Below the pieces are notes generated by a model. That model did not search any database, was not told the origin of the DNA, and worked only from the letters and a program-made list of their open reading frames with translations. A stretch of 64,000 nt of DNA from CAG-177 sp003514385 (GTDB lineage: Bacteria > Bacillota > Clostridia > Oscillospirales > Acutalibacteraceae), in assembly GCA_051920445.1 (NCBI GenBank), contig JBPPLN010000002.1:248001-312000 (forward strand), in the 5' to 3' direction. The position numbers and the translations under genes were made by a program. Positions 35,998 to 44,937 of this stretch are shown here, one piece after another (the first letter of the stretch is position 1; every line of letters begins with the position of its first letter).

Positions 35998-37668
35998 TTA
36001 CTGCTTCGCTTCCTGCTTTTCTGCCTTTTCGCGCTCGCGGCGTTTTTCGGTCGGCGCGGGGTCGCAGAGCTTCATGAAATCGACCTTGCCCATCCGGGTG
36101 CGCGGCAGAGCGTCGAGAATGATGATCTTCGTCGGGCGCGAGAAGCGCGGCAGATTTTCGCTGCAAAATTCATTTATTTCTTCAATCTTTTTCTTCTTGT
36201 TCTCCGGCTCGCTGTCAAGCGCGACATAGAGCTTGACTATCGGCTTCGCCTCGATATAGCCCTGAACGGCGCAAGCCTCGGTTATCCCGGCGACGCCGAT
36301 GACCTTTTCCTCGATATCGGACGGATAGACATTGTAGCCCGAGATAATAATAAGTCTCTTTTTGCGCCCGGTGAAGAACAGGAAGCCGTCCTCATCGATA
36401 TAGCCGAGGTCGCCCGTGAGCACCCAGCGCACGCCGCTGTCGTCGGTATAGATTCCGCTTGTCGGCTCATTTAAATAGCCCTCCATAAGAGTCGAGCCGG
36501 AGACGGCTATCTCGCCGACGGTATTTGCGGGCAGGCGTTTTTTGTCCTTATCCCATATCTCGACGCGCATACCGTAAAACGGCTTGCCGACGGAATTGCG
36601 CTTGAAATCGGCATATGTATTCGCGCAGCAGACGGAGCTGACTTCGGTAAGTCCGTAGCCGCGGAAGAGTCTGCCCTTGCCGCCCCATTTGGCTATAGTC
36701 GAGTTAAACATATCAAGGAACTGCTCGGTCACGATATCGCCGCCGCTGAAGAGCAGCTCTAAATTCCGCAGATGCTTTCCCTCGAAGTTCTTCTGCTCGA
36801 ACATCTTCTTATACATATTCGGCACGCCGACTATGAACGAAACTTTATATTCGCGCATAAGCTCGTTTGCCTTGCGCGGCTTGAAGCGCGCGACAGGGAT
36901 ACAGCAAAAGCCTTCGCACATACTGAAATGCATGGAAACTCCGAGTCCAAACGCATGGAAGAGCGGCAGGACTATCATCGAGCACTCGACGCCGGGGGTG
37001 TTGTGATGCTCGACCTTTCCCGTCTTATATGCAAGTTCGTTGAGCGCCTTTGAAGAGAGCTTTATGGTCTTGCTCTTTCCCGTCGTTCCGCCGCCGTGAA
37101 GATAGACGGCAATATCCGAGCCGTTATTGTGGACTCCGTCCGAGGGCGGGCAGCGATGGATCGCCGCGCGGTAGCTCAGCGCATTTTTTATGCCCGACGA
37201 CGCATGCGCCGCGAACAGCTCATAGCCGCGGAAAGCCGGATGAGCCGCAGGCGAAACATAATCGGAATTCGAGCACACAACGCACGGGACATTGTGGAAA
37301 TTGAGCATATCAACATAGGGCTTTGCGAGCAGATCCATGAGCATAACGCCCTTTGAGCCGACCGCGTCCATAGTCTCCTTGAGAAGCTCAGGCGGGGTCA
37401 GCGGATGCACGATATTTGCAATAACGCCTATTTTATTGAGCGCATAAAAGGCGACGAAGCTCTGCACGCAGGTCGGCAGGAACACGGTGTACACATCACC
37501 GCGCCGAAGCCCCGCGCTCTTGAAATACGCCGCGAGACGGTCGATATCGGAAAGCAAAGCGGAACGCTTTATCCTGTGACCGAAATGAATCGCGGCATCG
37601 TAGTCGCCGAACGCTGCAGTGTTGTTCTTGAAATACTCGTAGCAGTTGTAGCTTTCGGTTGGTATCAT
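35998..37668 (-). CDS. Class I adenylate-forming ligase (acyl-CoA synthetase-like)
   Basis: About 556 residues of the ANL superfamily: activates a carboxylic acid as acyl-AMP, then usually passes it to CoA. AMP-binding loop YLHGGGTTGKSKTIKLSS, adenine motif FRGYGLTEVSSVCC, the hinge LTGDLGYIDEDGFLFFTGRK and KRLIIISGYNVYPSDIEEKV. The catalytic C-terminal lysine is in LPRTRMGKVDF. The ATG at 37668 fits the family start; a further 13 codons are open upstream. No membrane or carrier domain. Likely a medium- or long-chain acyl-CoA ligase, but the substrate cannot be assigned. Confidence 0.88.
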   Translation of the reverse strand: MIPTESYNCYEYFKNNTAAFGDYDAAIHFGHRIKRSALLSDIDRLAAYFKSAGLRRGDVYTVFLPTCVQSFVAFYALNKIGVIANIVHPLTPPELLKETMDAVGSKGVMLMDLLAKPYVDMLNFHNVPCVVCSNSDYVSPAAHPAFRGYELFAAHASSGIKNALSYRAAIHRCPPSDGVHNNGSDIAVYLHGGGTTGKSKTIKLSSKALNELAYKTGKVEHHNTPGVECSMIVLPLFHAFGLGVSMHFSMCEGFCCIPVARFKPRKANELMREYKVSFIVGVPNMYKKMFEQKNFEGKHLRNLELLFSGGDIVTEQFLDMFNSTIAKWGGKGRLFRGYGLTEVSSVCCANTYADFKRNSVGKPFYGMRVEIWDKDKKRLPANTVGEIAVSGSTLMEGYLNEPTSGIYTDDSGVRWVLTGDLGYIDEDGFLFFTGRKKRLIIISGYNVYPSDIEEKVIGVAGITEACAVQGYIEAKPIVKLYVALDSEPENKKKKIEEINEFCSENLPRFSRPTKIIILDALPRTRMGKVDFMKLCDPAPTEKRREREKAEKQEAKQ

Positions 37669-37762
37669 ATTTATTTTCTCATCTCCCACAATATATTTTA
37701 TATGCAAGGCAATAAAATGTCAAGACAAATGTCGCAGATAATGACCGTTATATATTTCCGTT

Positions 37763-37796
37763 AAAAAAACCGTTCCGAATAATTCGGAACGGTTTT
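37763..37796 (-). terminator. Intrinsic terminator after the lipoprotein gene
   Basis: Perfect 12-base stem AACCGTTCCGAA / TTCGGAACGGTT with a 3-base loop, followed on the minus strand by seven T. Confidence 0.85.
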
Positions 37797-37806
37797 GCTT
37801 TGTCTG

Positions 37807-38454
37807 TCAATAGCTGATAACAAGTTCGTCCATGCGGACAAGGTCATCGTCTACGATTGAATATCCGTCGTCCTCGATAATCACCTGGAGCGATATCGTG
37901 ACGGGGTCGAGATAGCCGATATTATCAAGATTCTTTTCAACCTCGGTGATTATTCCGTCCGCCCAGAGCTCCTCGCGCTCGGAGTCAGAGAGCTTATCGA
38001 ACTCCCCTTTTCTCGCGCGTTCGCCATAGGACTTCTCGAAATCGCCGATGCCGTTTTCCTCCGCTTTTGATATGACATCTATCGGATAGACGGTCACGCT
38101 GACAAGGAATCTGTCGGAGCTTCGCGTTACCTCGCCGACCTCATACTTACAATGGGCATAGAGCGTTTCGAATATCTTCACTATGCGCTGATAAGTCGCA
38201 TCGGACACCGCGTCGATATCCATACACATTTTGAAATATTCAACCTCGTCCTGGATATACTGCTGATACTGGGTTTCGCATTCTTCGGCAGTGCCGCCGA
38301 CCGATTCCAGATACTCGTCGCTGTTCTTGTTGAGATAGACAGAGTCGAGCGTGCCGCGGACATATGCGCCGATCTGCGAGCGCGACGCCGTACACGAGCA
38401 CAGCATGAATACGCACAGCAGAACCGCCGCAAGCGCGGAGATCCTCTTAACCAT
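37807..38454 (-). CDS. Small lipoprotein of unknown function
   Basis: 215 residues. Signal peptide with lipobox LCVFMLCSC (acylated Cys near residue 21). The mature part is acidic and mostly helical at first, then has alternating beta-like segments (FLVSVTVYPIDVISKAEE, DPVTISLQVIIEDDGYSI). No family recognised; similar short lipoproteins are common in Clostridia. AGGAGAAG precedes the ATG. Monocistronic, with its own terminator. Confidence 0.75.
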   Translation of the reverse strand: MVKRISALAAVLLCVFMLCSCTASRSQIGAYVRGTLDSVYLNKNSDEYLESVGGTAEECETQYQQYIQDEVEYFKMCMDIDAVSDATYQRIVKIFETLYAHCKYEVGEVTRSSDRFLVSVTVYPIDVISKAEENGIGDFEKSYGERARKGEFDKLSDSEREELWADGIITEVEKNLDNIGYLDPVTISLQVIIEDDGYSIVDDDLVRMDELVISY

Positions 38455-38609
38455 TATTCAACTTCTCCTATATAACCGATCAAATTATCGGAAGCTAAAG
38501 AGAAGTCTATCACAGCAAAAACCGGGCGTCAACAATATTCCGTATCAACATACATTTTTTGCGGCTTTTCTGCAAATATTTTTGATAATTTATAAATGAA
38601 TCCTAAAAA

Positions 38610-41102
38610 TTACCGACACTCGAACCAATCGGGACCCGGGCGGTAGCCGTTATCCAGTCCGTGCTCGGCGCAGAACGGATGCGAACGCAGGACGAAGCGC
38701 AGGGTATTCATCGCGCTGCGGAATATCTCCGCGCGGGTGATGCCGTCCGGCTTGCCGAGGCTCTCGAGCAGAGTCGGGTCATATTTTGCCTTGCGCGAGC
38801 CCGCTCCCGCGCCGGGCATGAGCACATCCACCTGTCCGCGCACGCGGTAGGCGTTGTTGCGAAGTAGCGGGAAATCCGGGTCTTTGCTCGCGCGCATCCA
38901 CCAGTCGGTCATGACGCAGCCGTCATATTCCCACTCGCCGCGCAGTATCTGCGTGCAGGTGCCGTAATGATAGTGTCCCCAGACGCCGTTTATCTTATTA
39001 TAAGAAGTCATGATATTGAACGGGTGCGCGGTTTTGACGCATATCTCAAAGCCCTTGAGATAAATCTCGCGCAGAGCGCGCTCGGACACGCGCGAATCGT
39101 TATAGATACGCATGGTCTCCTGATTGTTGCAGGCGAAGTGCTTCGGGCAGGCGGAGACCCCCTGCGACTGGATACCGCGCACGACCGCCGCACCCATGGT
39201 GCCGGCGAGCAGCGGATCCTCAGAGAAATATTCAAAGTTTCTACCGCAGAGCGGATCTCTGTGGATATTCATACCGGGGGCGAGCAGGACATCGGAGCCC
39301 TTGCGCGCCATCTCGGCACCCTCGAGAGCATACAGCTCGCGGACGAGCTGCTGATTCCATGTGCTCGCGAGCAGCGTGCCGATAGGCAGGAGCGAGGCAT
39401 AGCAATGGAGTCTGATGCCGGAGGGGCCGTCCGTTGCGCTGACGGGCGGCACACCTTTTTTGCGCAGAGATTTAAGTATTCCGCCGTAAACTGCGGCGTT
39501 GCCGGGAGTGCCGAGCTTGCTGTTCATGACATAATCGCCACGGCAGAGAGCCTCAAGCTCAACATCCTCGAGCTGAGCCGTGAAGCCCGCAAGAGTCGCT
39601 CTGTTGTTGGCAACATCTTCGAGTTTTATGCCCTTGTCGCCCGTGAAATCGGGGGCTTCGGGCAGATTTTTCTCTATCTCCTCACGGCGCGAAACGGTGC
39701 TCAGCGGGACAGATTCATATGCTTTTTCTATTTTTCCCTGTTCGTCGGTCGCGGCGACAAGGCGGTCGAACGCCTCTTTCGGGGCGCAGTCCGCGCGGCT
39801 CGCAAGGCACTCGATGACGCGAAGTTCGGGCTCTGTGTGAACGCCTATCTGCTCGCAGGAGCGCACATCGGTGCCGGCATAGATGGGATAATCCCCCGCT
39901 TCGAGCACATAGCAGAACGCCGCGCCCGATTTGCCGGAATCATCAAATGACGCCATATTGGCGCACGGGAACGACACGACCACCCTCTGCTCCTCACCGG
40001 GCAGAAGAGTGCGCGTTTTTTCATATGCGGCAAGGCTCTTTGCCGCCTTGCCGAGCTCGCCCTGCGGCGCGCCGTAGTAGACCTCAATAACCTCTTTGCC
40101 CGCGGCAGAGCCTACATTCCTGACTTTTACGGAGACTATTATTCTGTCGTCAGCCTCCATGACGGTCTTGTCGGACAGCTCGAACGAAGTGTAGCTAAGG
40201 CCGAAGCCGAACGGGAACATGACCTTTTCGGGCGCGAAGGTTTCAAAATATCTGTAGCCGACGAAGATATCCTCGGCGTAGTTGTTGTATGTCCTCTTGC
40301 CGAAATTTTCCGCCGCCGGATAGCTCTTGTAGCAATCGGCAATGGTATCGGGCAGCTTGCCGCTCGGCGAAACTTTGCCGGAGAGAACCTCGCCGATGGC
40401 GTTTCCGCTCTCCATTCCGCCCTGCCAGACATAGAGCACCGCGCCGAGCTTGTCGCCGTATTTATTCATCCACGACATATCTATAATATTGCCGCTGTTT
40501 ATCAGCACAACGGTGTTTTTGAAATTCGCGGTCACCTTGTCAAGCAGCGCGGTTTCATCGTCAGTCAGATAATAGCTGCCCTTTTTGAGTGTGTTTTCCC
40601 TGTCCTCGCCTGCGGAGCGCCCTATAACTACAACGGCGCAGCTGCTGCGCTTTGCCGCATCGGCGACGGTCTTTTCGTCTATCTTCATCTCATCGTGATA
40701 GCGCGGCCATGCGCCCCAGAAGCCGTCGTCCGCCGGGTTATTCTTTATCCAATCCGAGTATATCTTTTCAATCTGTTCGTCGACTTTTATTCCGGCGTTT
40801 TTCATGCCGTCCACAAGATCGACGCAATAGGGCTTGTTGACATCGCCTCCGGAACCGTAGCCGACGAAGAAATAGTCCCTCTGGATCCTGCCGAAGATGC
40901 AGACGTTCTCATCTTTTTCTATCGGCAGCACGCCATTGTTTTTGAGCATGACTATGCCCTCTTCGGCGGCAATTCTTGCAATCGACTTCATCTCTTCCGG
41001 AGTATCGGGCGAGCCAAGCTCGCCTTTGCTCAGACCCTGCGCGGTTGCGGAAGTAATCAAATTGACTGCTTTTGAAAAAATTCTGCGTACTTTGTTGCTC
41101 AT
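38610..41102 (-). CDS. GH3 beta-glycosidase with inverted domain order
   Basis: 830 residues. Residues 35-270 hold what is normally the C-terminal GH3 domain (ARIAAEEGIVMLKNNGVLPI, VVVIGRSAGED). A fibronectin-III-like domain follows (FPFGFGLSYTSFELSDKTV onward). Only then comes the (alpha/beta)8 catalytic domain with VSATDGPSGIRLHCYAS, LLAPGMNIHRDPLCGRNFEY, CPKHFACNNQE and the nucleophile aspartate (about D733) in GCVMTDWWMR. This circular-permutation-like order is known from some rumen and gut Firmicutes beta-glucosidases. No signal peptide, so cytoplasmic. Substrate probably a beta-linked disaccharide. Confidence 0.9.
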   Translation of the reverse strand: MSNKVRRIFSKAVNLITSATAQGLSKGELGSPDTPEEMKSIARIAAEEGIVMLKNNGVLPIEKDENVCIFGRIQRDYFFVGYGSGGDVNKPYCVDLVDGMKNAGIKVDEQIEKIYSDWIKNNPADDGFWGAWPRYHDEMKIDEKTVADAAKRSSCAVVVIGRSAGEDRENTLKKGSYYLTDDETALLDKVTANFKNTVVLINSGNIIDMSWMNKYGDKLGAVLYVWQGGMESGNAIGEVLSGKVSPSGKLPDTIADCYKSYPAAENFGKRTYNNYAEDIFVGYRYFETFAPEKVMFPFGFGLSYTSFELSDKTVMEADDRIIVSVKVRNVGSAAGKEVIEVYYGAPQGELGKAAKSLAAYEKTRTLLPGEEQRVVVSFPCANMASFDDSGKSGAAFCYVLEAGDYPIYAGTDVRSCEQIGVHTEPELRVIECLASRADCAPKEAFDRLVAATDEQGKIEKAYESVPLSTVSRREEIEKNLPEAPDFTGDKGIKLEDVANNRATLAGFTAQLEDVELEALCRGDYVMNSKLGTPGNAAVYGGILKSLRKKGVPPVSATDGPSGIRLHCYASLLPIGTLLASTWNQQLVRELYALEGAEMARKGSDVLLAPGMNIHRDPLCGRNFEYFSEDPLLAGTMGAAVVRGIQSQGVSACPKHFACNNQETMRIYNDSRVSERALREIYLKGFEICVKTAHPFNIMTSYNKINGVWGHYHYGTCTQILRGEWEYDGCVMTDWWMRASKDPDFPLLRNNAYRVRGQVDVLMPGAGAGSRKAKYDPTLLESLGKPDGITRAEIFRSAMNTLRFVLRSHPFCAEHGLDNGYRPGPDWFECR

Positions 41103-41124
41103 TGTATTATCTCCTATTCGGCTG

Positions 41125-41811
41125 TTATTTACGTTTCATTGCGCGTATCTTCGCCTTGTCCTGCGGCGTGACGCGATAAGATTCGGTTATCTTCTGAAGC
41201 GACTTGTTAAAAGTGAAAGCGTCAAGACAATTATCTTCGAGATACTGCCATGTCTTTTCCGGCGCATGGACGAAGAACACAGAGACTGCCCACGCGACCG
41301 CCATCTTCACATAGTAGTCGTCGTTTGTTATCGAATCAAACTTCTCGAAAGCACGGGCGGCGTACTCATCGTCCGAGAAATAATTGAGCGCCGAAACGAC
41401 CGCAAAGCGGATATCATAGGGCTTATCGGAATCAAAATACGGCTGCAAAAATTCCCAGACCCGCTCCCTGTCTTTTTTGAAAAACTTGAGGCTGTTCACG
41501 AAGCTGTCGCAGACAGACCAATTATCTATCTCCGGCACAAAATCCGCCACCGCTTTCAGATGCTCTTCGAACGGCAGATCGGCACTTGCAATAACGAATC
41601 CGCGCACAAGCTTTTCTTCAAGCATATCGCCCTGCGGGAGATCGGGCATAACGCCCTTGTGGCTTTCTTTTTTTATCCGCGCCGCGACCGCTCTCAGCTG
41701 CGGCAGGCGAACGCCGATCATCTTGCTCTTGTCGACATTCGGCAGGAGCGATGAATGAAACTCTCTGTATTTTTCATCTCCGAGCCGTTCGAGCTCTTCT
41801 CTTATATCCAT
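41125..41811 (-). CDS. AlkD-like DNA alkylation repair HEAT-repeat protein
   Basis: 228 residues, all helical, matching the DNA alkylation repair family: LLPNVDKSKMIGVRLPQLRA near residue 23, WSVCDSFVNSLKF and YFDSDKPYDIRFAVVSALNY, and MAVAWAVSVFFVHAPEKTWQ near 170. Members either excise alkylated bases or act as HEAT-like scaffolds; activity is not assured. GGAGG ahead of ATG. Ends 22 bases from the GH3 start and may be co-transcribed with it. Confidence 0.88.
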   Translation of the reverse strand: MDIREELERLGDEKYREFHSSLLPNVDKSKMIGVRLPQLRAVAARIKKESHKGVMPDLPQGDMLEEKLVRGFVIASADLPFEEHLKAVADFVPEIDNWSVCDSFVNSLKFFKKDRERVWEFLQPYFDSDKPYDIRFAVVSALNYFSDDEYAARAFEKFDSITNDDYYVKMAVAWAVSVFFVHAPEKTWQYLEDNCLDAFTFNKSLQKITESYRVTPQDKAKIRAMKRK

Positions 41812-41981
41812 GTCGTCCTCCGTTGAGATACTTATATGATTTTAACATATATAACACGCTTTTTCCATATCCAAGACCAAAAAATAGGTAAATGCGCATA
41901 AAATTTTTGACTTTTGCGGCGCAATATTGTATAATGATTTCAACATTTTTCTCGCATACGCAAAATGAAAGGAGTCATGAG

Positions 41982-43406
41982 ATGAAGAAAACCAATTTCA
42001 AGCGTATTCTCTCGTTCTTCCTCGCCGCAGTGATGCTCTTCGGGATGCTTCCCGCAGTCTTCGCGCAGGACGCGGACACGAAGGACGTTGACTACGCGAT
42101 AACAAACCCCTACACCACGGTTGACTGGAAAAACTACGGTCAATACAAGGCGAGCCTGCACAACCACAGCATAGTTTCCGACGGCGACAACGATTTCAGA
42201 TATGTCATCGAGACCTATTATTCAATGGGCTATGACATTCTCGCGATAACCGATCACGGCACCGTTGACAGGGGCTGGACAGAGCCGAACTATGTTCCCG
42301 CGCTCCAGCTCGCGCTCGGATTCAGACGCGAGAATGGCTTCGAGAAGCCGACGGGACTGACTCAGGGGCGCTACAATCAGATAATCTCCGGCAGCGACAG
42401 AGGCGGACGCGGAATGCTCCGCGTCCCCTACGGCATCGAGAACAACCCAACTTCGTTCAACAACTCGCATGTCAACTCCTGGTTCGTTGACTACGGCAAC
42501 GGCGTTTTGGGCGGCACGAGCGACTACGAGACTCCGATAAAGAATGTCGAAGAGCTCGGCGGTCTTTCGGTCATCAACCACCCCGGCGAATACACGGGCG
42601 CGCGCAACGAAAAGGATTTCGACAAGGCTTATAACGAAGACTACGACTACGACATAAACAAGTTCGCCCGTCTGCTCAAGATGTATCCCTCCTGCCTCGG
42701 CATCGATGTCAACTCCAAGGGCGACTACCGCACCCGCCACGACCGCAAGCTCTGGGATATCCTGCTCCAGAAGGTCGTACCCTCCGGGCGCAACGTCTTT
42801 GCTTTTGCAAGCTCCGACGCACATCGCCTCTCCGCCATGGACAACGGCTGGACGATAATGCTCATGCCCTCGAACACGGTCGATAACCTCAAGGAGTGCA
42901 TGAAGCAGGGCGCGTTCTTCGCGGGAAGCAGATATATAAAGAACACCCCAGAGCTCGAACAGTTCAGCAAGGAAGTCGGATATAATGTCGCGGACGAGAA
43001 CGGCCAGTGGTACGCATCGCCCGACCTTGTTCAGCCGGTGATAACAAACATCGCCGTTGACGACAAGGAGGACACGATAGCGATAACCGCAGAGAACTAT
43101 CTGACAATTCACTGGATAGCGGACGGCAAGGTCATTCATGTCGGCTCCGAGATAGACCTCGACGACTACTCCGACGAGATAGGCAGCTATGTCCGCGCCG
43201 AGGTTTTCGGTGAGGGCGGTATCCTCTACACCCAGGCGTTCACCCTCGACTACGACGGCGCACCGGAGGCGGAGAACAAGTTCTTCTTCGACTGGGGCAA
43301 TGTAGTCAAGCTTTTCGCCGACACGATTCTCTACGTATGCGGAAAGAGCGAGCTGTTCTGCAAAATCTGGTTCGCGCTGACCCACAACGACGCATTCGCA
43401 AAGTAA
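41982..43406 (+). CDS. Exported PHP-domain protein
   Basis: 474 residues. A signal peptide (KRILSFFLAAVMLFGMLPAV) followed by a metal-binding PHP phosphoesterase domain: YKASLHNHSIVSDGDN (HxH), DILAITDHGT, LSVINHPGEYTG and FAFASSDAHRLSAMDNG, together the usual histidine/aspartate metal set. The C-terminal 120 residues look beta-rich, with no clear anchor. PHP proteins usually act in the cytoplasm on phosphoesters, so export is notable. ATG at 41982 has AAAGGAG; 30 further open codons upstream are not supported. Confidence 0.82.
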   Translation: MKKTNFKRILSFFLAAVMLFGMLPAVFAQDADTKDVDYAITNPYTTVDWKNYGQYKASLHNHSIVSDGDNDFRYVIETYYSMGYDILAITDHGTVDRGWTEPNYVPALQLALGFRRENGFEKPTGLTQGRYNQIISGSDRGGRGMLRVPYGIENNPTSFNNSHVNSWFVDYGNGVLGGTSDYETPIKNVEELGGLSVINHPGEYTGARNEKDFDKAYNEDYDYDINKFARLLKMYPSCLGIDVNSKGDYRTRHDRKLWDILLQKVVPSGRNVFAFASSDAHRLSAMDNGWTIMLMPSNTVDNLKECMKQGAFFAGSRYIKNTPELEQFSKEVGYNVADENGQWYASPDLVQPVITNIAVDDKEDTIAITAENYLTIHWIADGKVIHVGSEIDLDDYSDEIGSYVRAEVFGEGGILYTQAFTLDYDGAPEAENKFFFDWGNVVKLFADTILYVCGKSELFCKIWFALTHNDAFAK

Positions 43407-43412
43407 GTTAAT

Positions 43413-43455
43413 AAAAAGCGGCGGCAAGCCTTGAGTGGTTTGCCGCCGCTTTTTG
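43413..43455. terminator. Bidirectional terminator
   Basis: Perfect inverted repeat AAAAAGCGGCGGCAA / TTGCCGCCGCTTTTT with a 12-base loop. A/T tracts on both sides serve the convergent PHP gene and the small membrane gene at 43461. Confidence 0.85.
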
Positions 43456-43460
43456 TTTGG

Positions 43461-43682
43461 TTATAACTCTTTTTCGTCTTTATTTTTCATCTGCTTTTCA
43501 ATAGACTCGCGCCATTTGCGTGTCTTTATCATCTGAACGCGTCTGCTCCAGATGATATAAATGAGCACCGGAGCGATAATGGTCGCCGCCGCCTCATACT
43601 CGCTGTTATATCCGAAGATAAACAGGTACACCAAAGCCGCAGTTGCGATAACATCAAAAATAATGCCGATAACAAGATCCAT
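43461..43682 (-). CDS. Small two-helix membrane protein
   Basis: 73 residues. Two hydrophobic helices (about 3-22 and 30-45) and a charged, lysine-rich cytoplasmic tail. AAAGGAG precedes the ATG, supporting a real gene. No family recognised. It is divergent from the WYL regulator and shares its upstream region, which contains the inverted repeats listed below, so the two may be co-regulated. Confidence 0.6.
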   Translation of the reverse strand: MDLVIGIIFDVIATAALVYLFIFGYNSEYEAAATIIAPVLIYIIWSRRVQMIKTRKWRESIEKQMKNKDEKEL

Positions 43683-43729
43683 AATTTTCTCCTTTTGCTG
43701 TAATTTTTATTTCATTTTATCATGTTCCG

Positions 43730-43777
43730 TTTTTTGTCAAGCGCTTTTTCAATAGCGAACTTTATTTTGACAAAAAA
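43730..43777. repeat. 11-bp perfect inverted repeat upstream of the WYL gene
   Basis: TTTTTTGTCAA (43730-43740) and TTGACAAAAAA (43767-43777) are exact complements separated by 26 bases. It lies between two divergent genes and upstream of the WYL promoter, without the T-run placement of a terminator. A candidate operator. Confidence 0.55.
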
Positions 43778-43779
43778 TA

Positions 43780-43812
43780 GCATATTGCTCATTGCAAAAT
43801 TTGGCAATATGC
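43780..43812. promoter_or_regulatory. 9-bp inverted repeat overlapping the WYL promoter (candidate operator)
   Basis: GCATATTGC (43780-43788) and GCAATATGC (43804-43812) are exact complements 15 bases apart. They flank the -35 box and reach into the spacer of the WYL promoter, the expected position for an autorepressor site. Confidence 0.55.
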
Positions 43813-43820
43813 CGTATAAT
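43792..43820 (+). promoter_or_regulatory. Promoter of the WYL regulator gene
   Basis: TTGCAA, exactly 17 bases, then TATAAT. About 75 bases before the ATG. The 5' leader contains the motif GTCCGTTTTTTGGTACAC (43832-43849). Confidence 0.75.
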
Positions 43821-43831
43821 AACTTTGCAGA

Positions 43832-43849
43832 GTCCGTTTTTTGGTACAC
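43832..43849. promoter_or_regulatory. Shared motif, copy in the WYL gene leader
   Basis: GTCCGTTTTTTGGTACAC. It matches 16 of 18 bases with the copy over the SWIM-gene -35 box (45567-45584), and shares TCCGTTTTTTG with 43726-43736. No such copy was noticed elsewhere in the window. Function is inferred: possible binding site of the WYL protein. Confidence 0.45.
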
Positions 43850-43895
43850 GAAATATTTTATAATATATCCGTAAATCAAATCGGAGGATATAAAA

Positions 43896-44882
43896 ATGGC
43901 TAAAAAATCAAACCAGAAAATAAAACTGCTCTATCTGATGAAGATCCTGCTCGAAAACACGGACGACGAGCACGGAATGACGCTCGCCGAGATATCGGAC
44001 GCGCTGGGCGAATACGGCATCGATGCGGAGCGCAAGACGCTCTACAACGACATTGAAGTGCTTTGCCTGTTCGGGCTCGATATCGACAAGAGAAAAGGCA
44101 AAAGCGTGACTTATCATGTCATCAGCCGCGAATTTGAGCTGCCGGAGCTAAAGCTTCTCGTCGACGCAGTTCAGTCCTCACGCTTCATCACGCACAAGAA
44201 GAGCAACGAGCTGATAAAGAAAATCGAGGGCTTTGCGAGCCGATATGAGGCGCAGGAACTGCAGAGGCAGGTCTTTGTCTCGAACCGCATCAAGGCGATG
44301 AACGAGAGCATCTACTACGCCGTCGACTACATACACGACGCGATAAACCGCGACGCGAAGATAGCGTTTCAATACTTCACCTGGGACGAGCACAAGCAGA
44401 AGAAGCTGCGCCACGACGGCAAAATATATCGCATCAGCCCGTGGGCGCTGACCTGGGATGATGAAAATTATTACATGATAGGCTACGACTCGGACGAGAA
44501 CAAGATAAAGCACTACCGGGTCGACAAGATGACAAAAATTCAGCCGACCGAAGAAAAGCGCGACGGCGCGGAGTTCTTCGCCAATTTCGACATGGCGCTC
44601 TATTCAAAGCAGACCTTCGGAATGTACGGCGGCCGCGAGGAGACGGTCACGCTCCGCTGCGAAAATAAGCTCGCAAATGTCATGATAGACAAATTCGGAT
44701 TCGACACTGCGTTTTCAAATATCACCGACACGCACTTTGACATGCGCGTAAAAGTGTTTGTGAGCCCCGTGTTCCTGACATGGATAATGAACTTCGGCGC
44801 GGATGTGACAGTCCTCTCCCCCGAGAGTGTAAAAGATGAGCTCACCGCCCTCGCGTCGGATGTGCTCGCACAGTATAAATAA
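43896..44882 (+). CDS. WYL-domain transcriptional regulator
   Basis: 328 residues. N-terminal helix-turn-helix (residues 8-75: LLYLMKILLENTDDEHGMTL, then ISDALGEYGIDAERKTLYND). Central helical region, then a WYL domain (about 145-225) with YRISPWALTWDDENYYMIGY (a W-A-L variant of the WYL triad), followed by the C-terminal WCX-like extension. WYL proteins bind nucleic-acid ligands or DNA-damage signals through this pocket and often regulate CRISPR-Cas and other defence loci. GGAGG precedes the ATG. Transcribed toward the SWIM gene and cas operon, but separated by a terminator. The upstream repeats suggest autoregulation. Confidence 0.9.
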   Translation: MAKKSNQKIKLLYLMKILLENTDDEHGMTLAEISDALGEYGIDAERKTLYNDIEVLCLFGLDIDKRKGKSVTYHVISREFELPELKLLVDAVQSSRFITHKKSNELIKKIEGFASRYEAQELQRQVFVSNRIKAMNESIYYAVDYIHDAINRDAKIAFQYFTWDEHKQKKLRHDGKIYRISPWALTWDDENYYMIGYDSDENKIKHYRVDKMTKIQPTEEKRDGAEFFANFDMALYSKQTFGMYGGREETVTLRCENKLANVMIDKFGFDTAFSNITDTHFDMRVKVFVSPVFLTWIMNFGADVTVLSPESVKDELTALASDVLAQYK

Positions 44883-44902
44883 ACAAAACGAGTAAAACAG
44901 CA

Positions 44903-44937
44903 AATCCTATCCACGGCTTTCGTGGGTAGGATTTTTT
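44903..44937 (+). terminator. Intrinsic terminator after the WYL gene
   Basis: AATCCTATCCACG and CGTGGGTAGGATT (one G-T pair) around a 5-base loop, followed by TTTTT. Ends WYL transcription ahead of the gap. Confidence 0.85.

Noticed and set aside
42222..43427. 401-codon minus-strand frame opposite the PHP gene
   Set aside because: Shadow frame caused by codon bias. The plus strand has signal peptide, catalytic motifs and Shine-Dalgarno.
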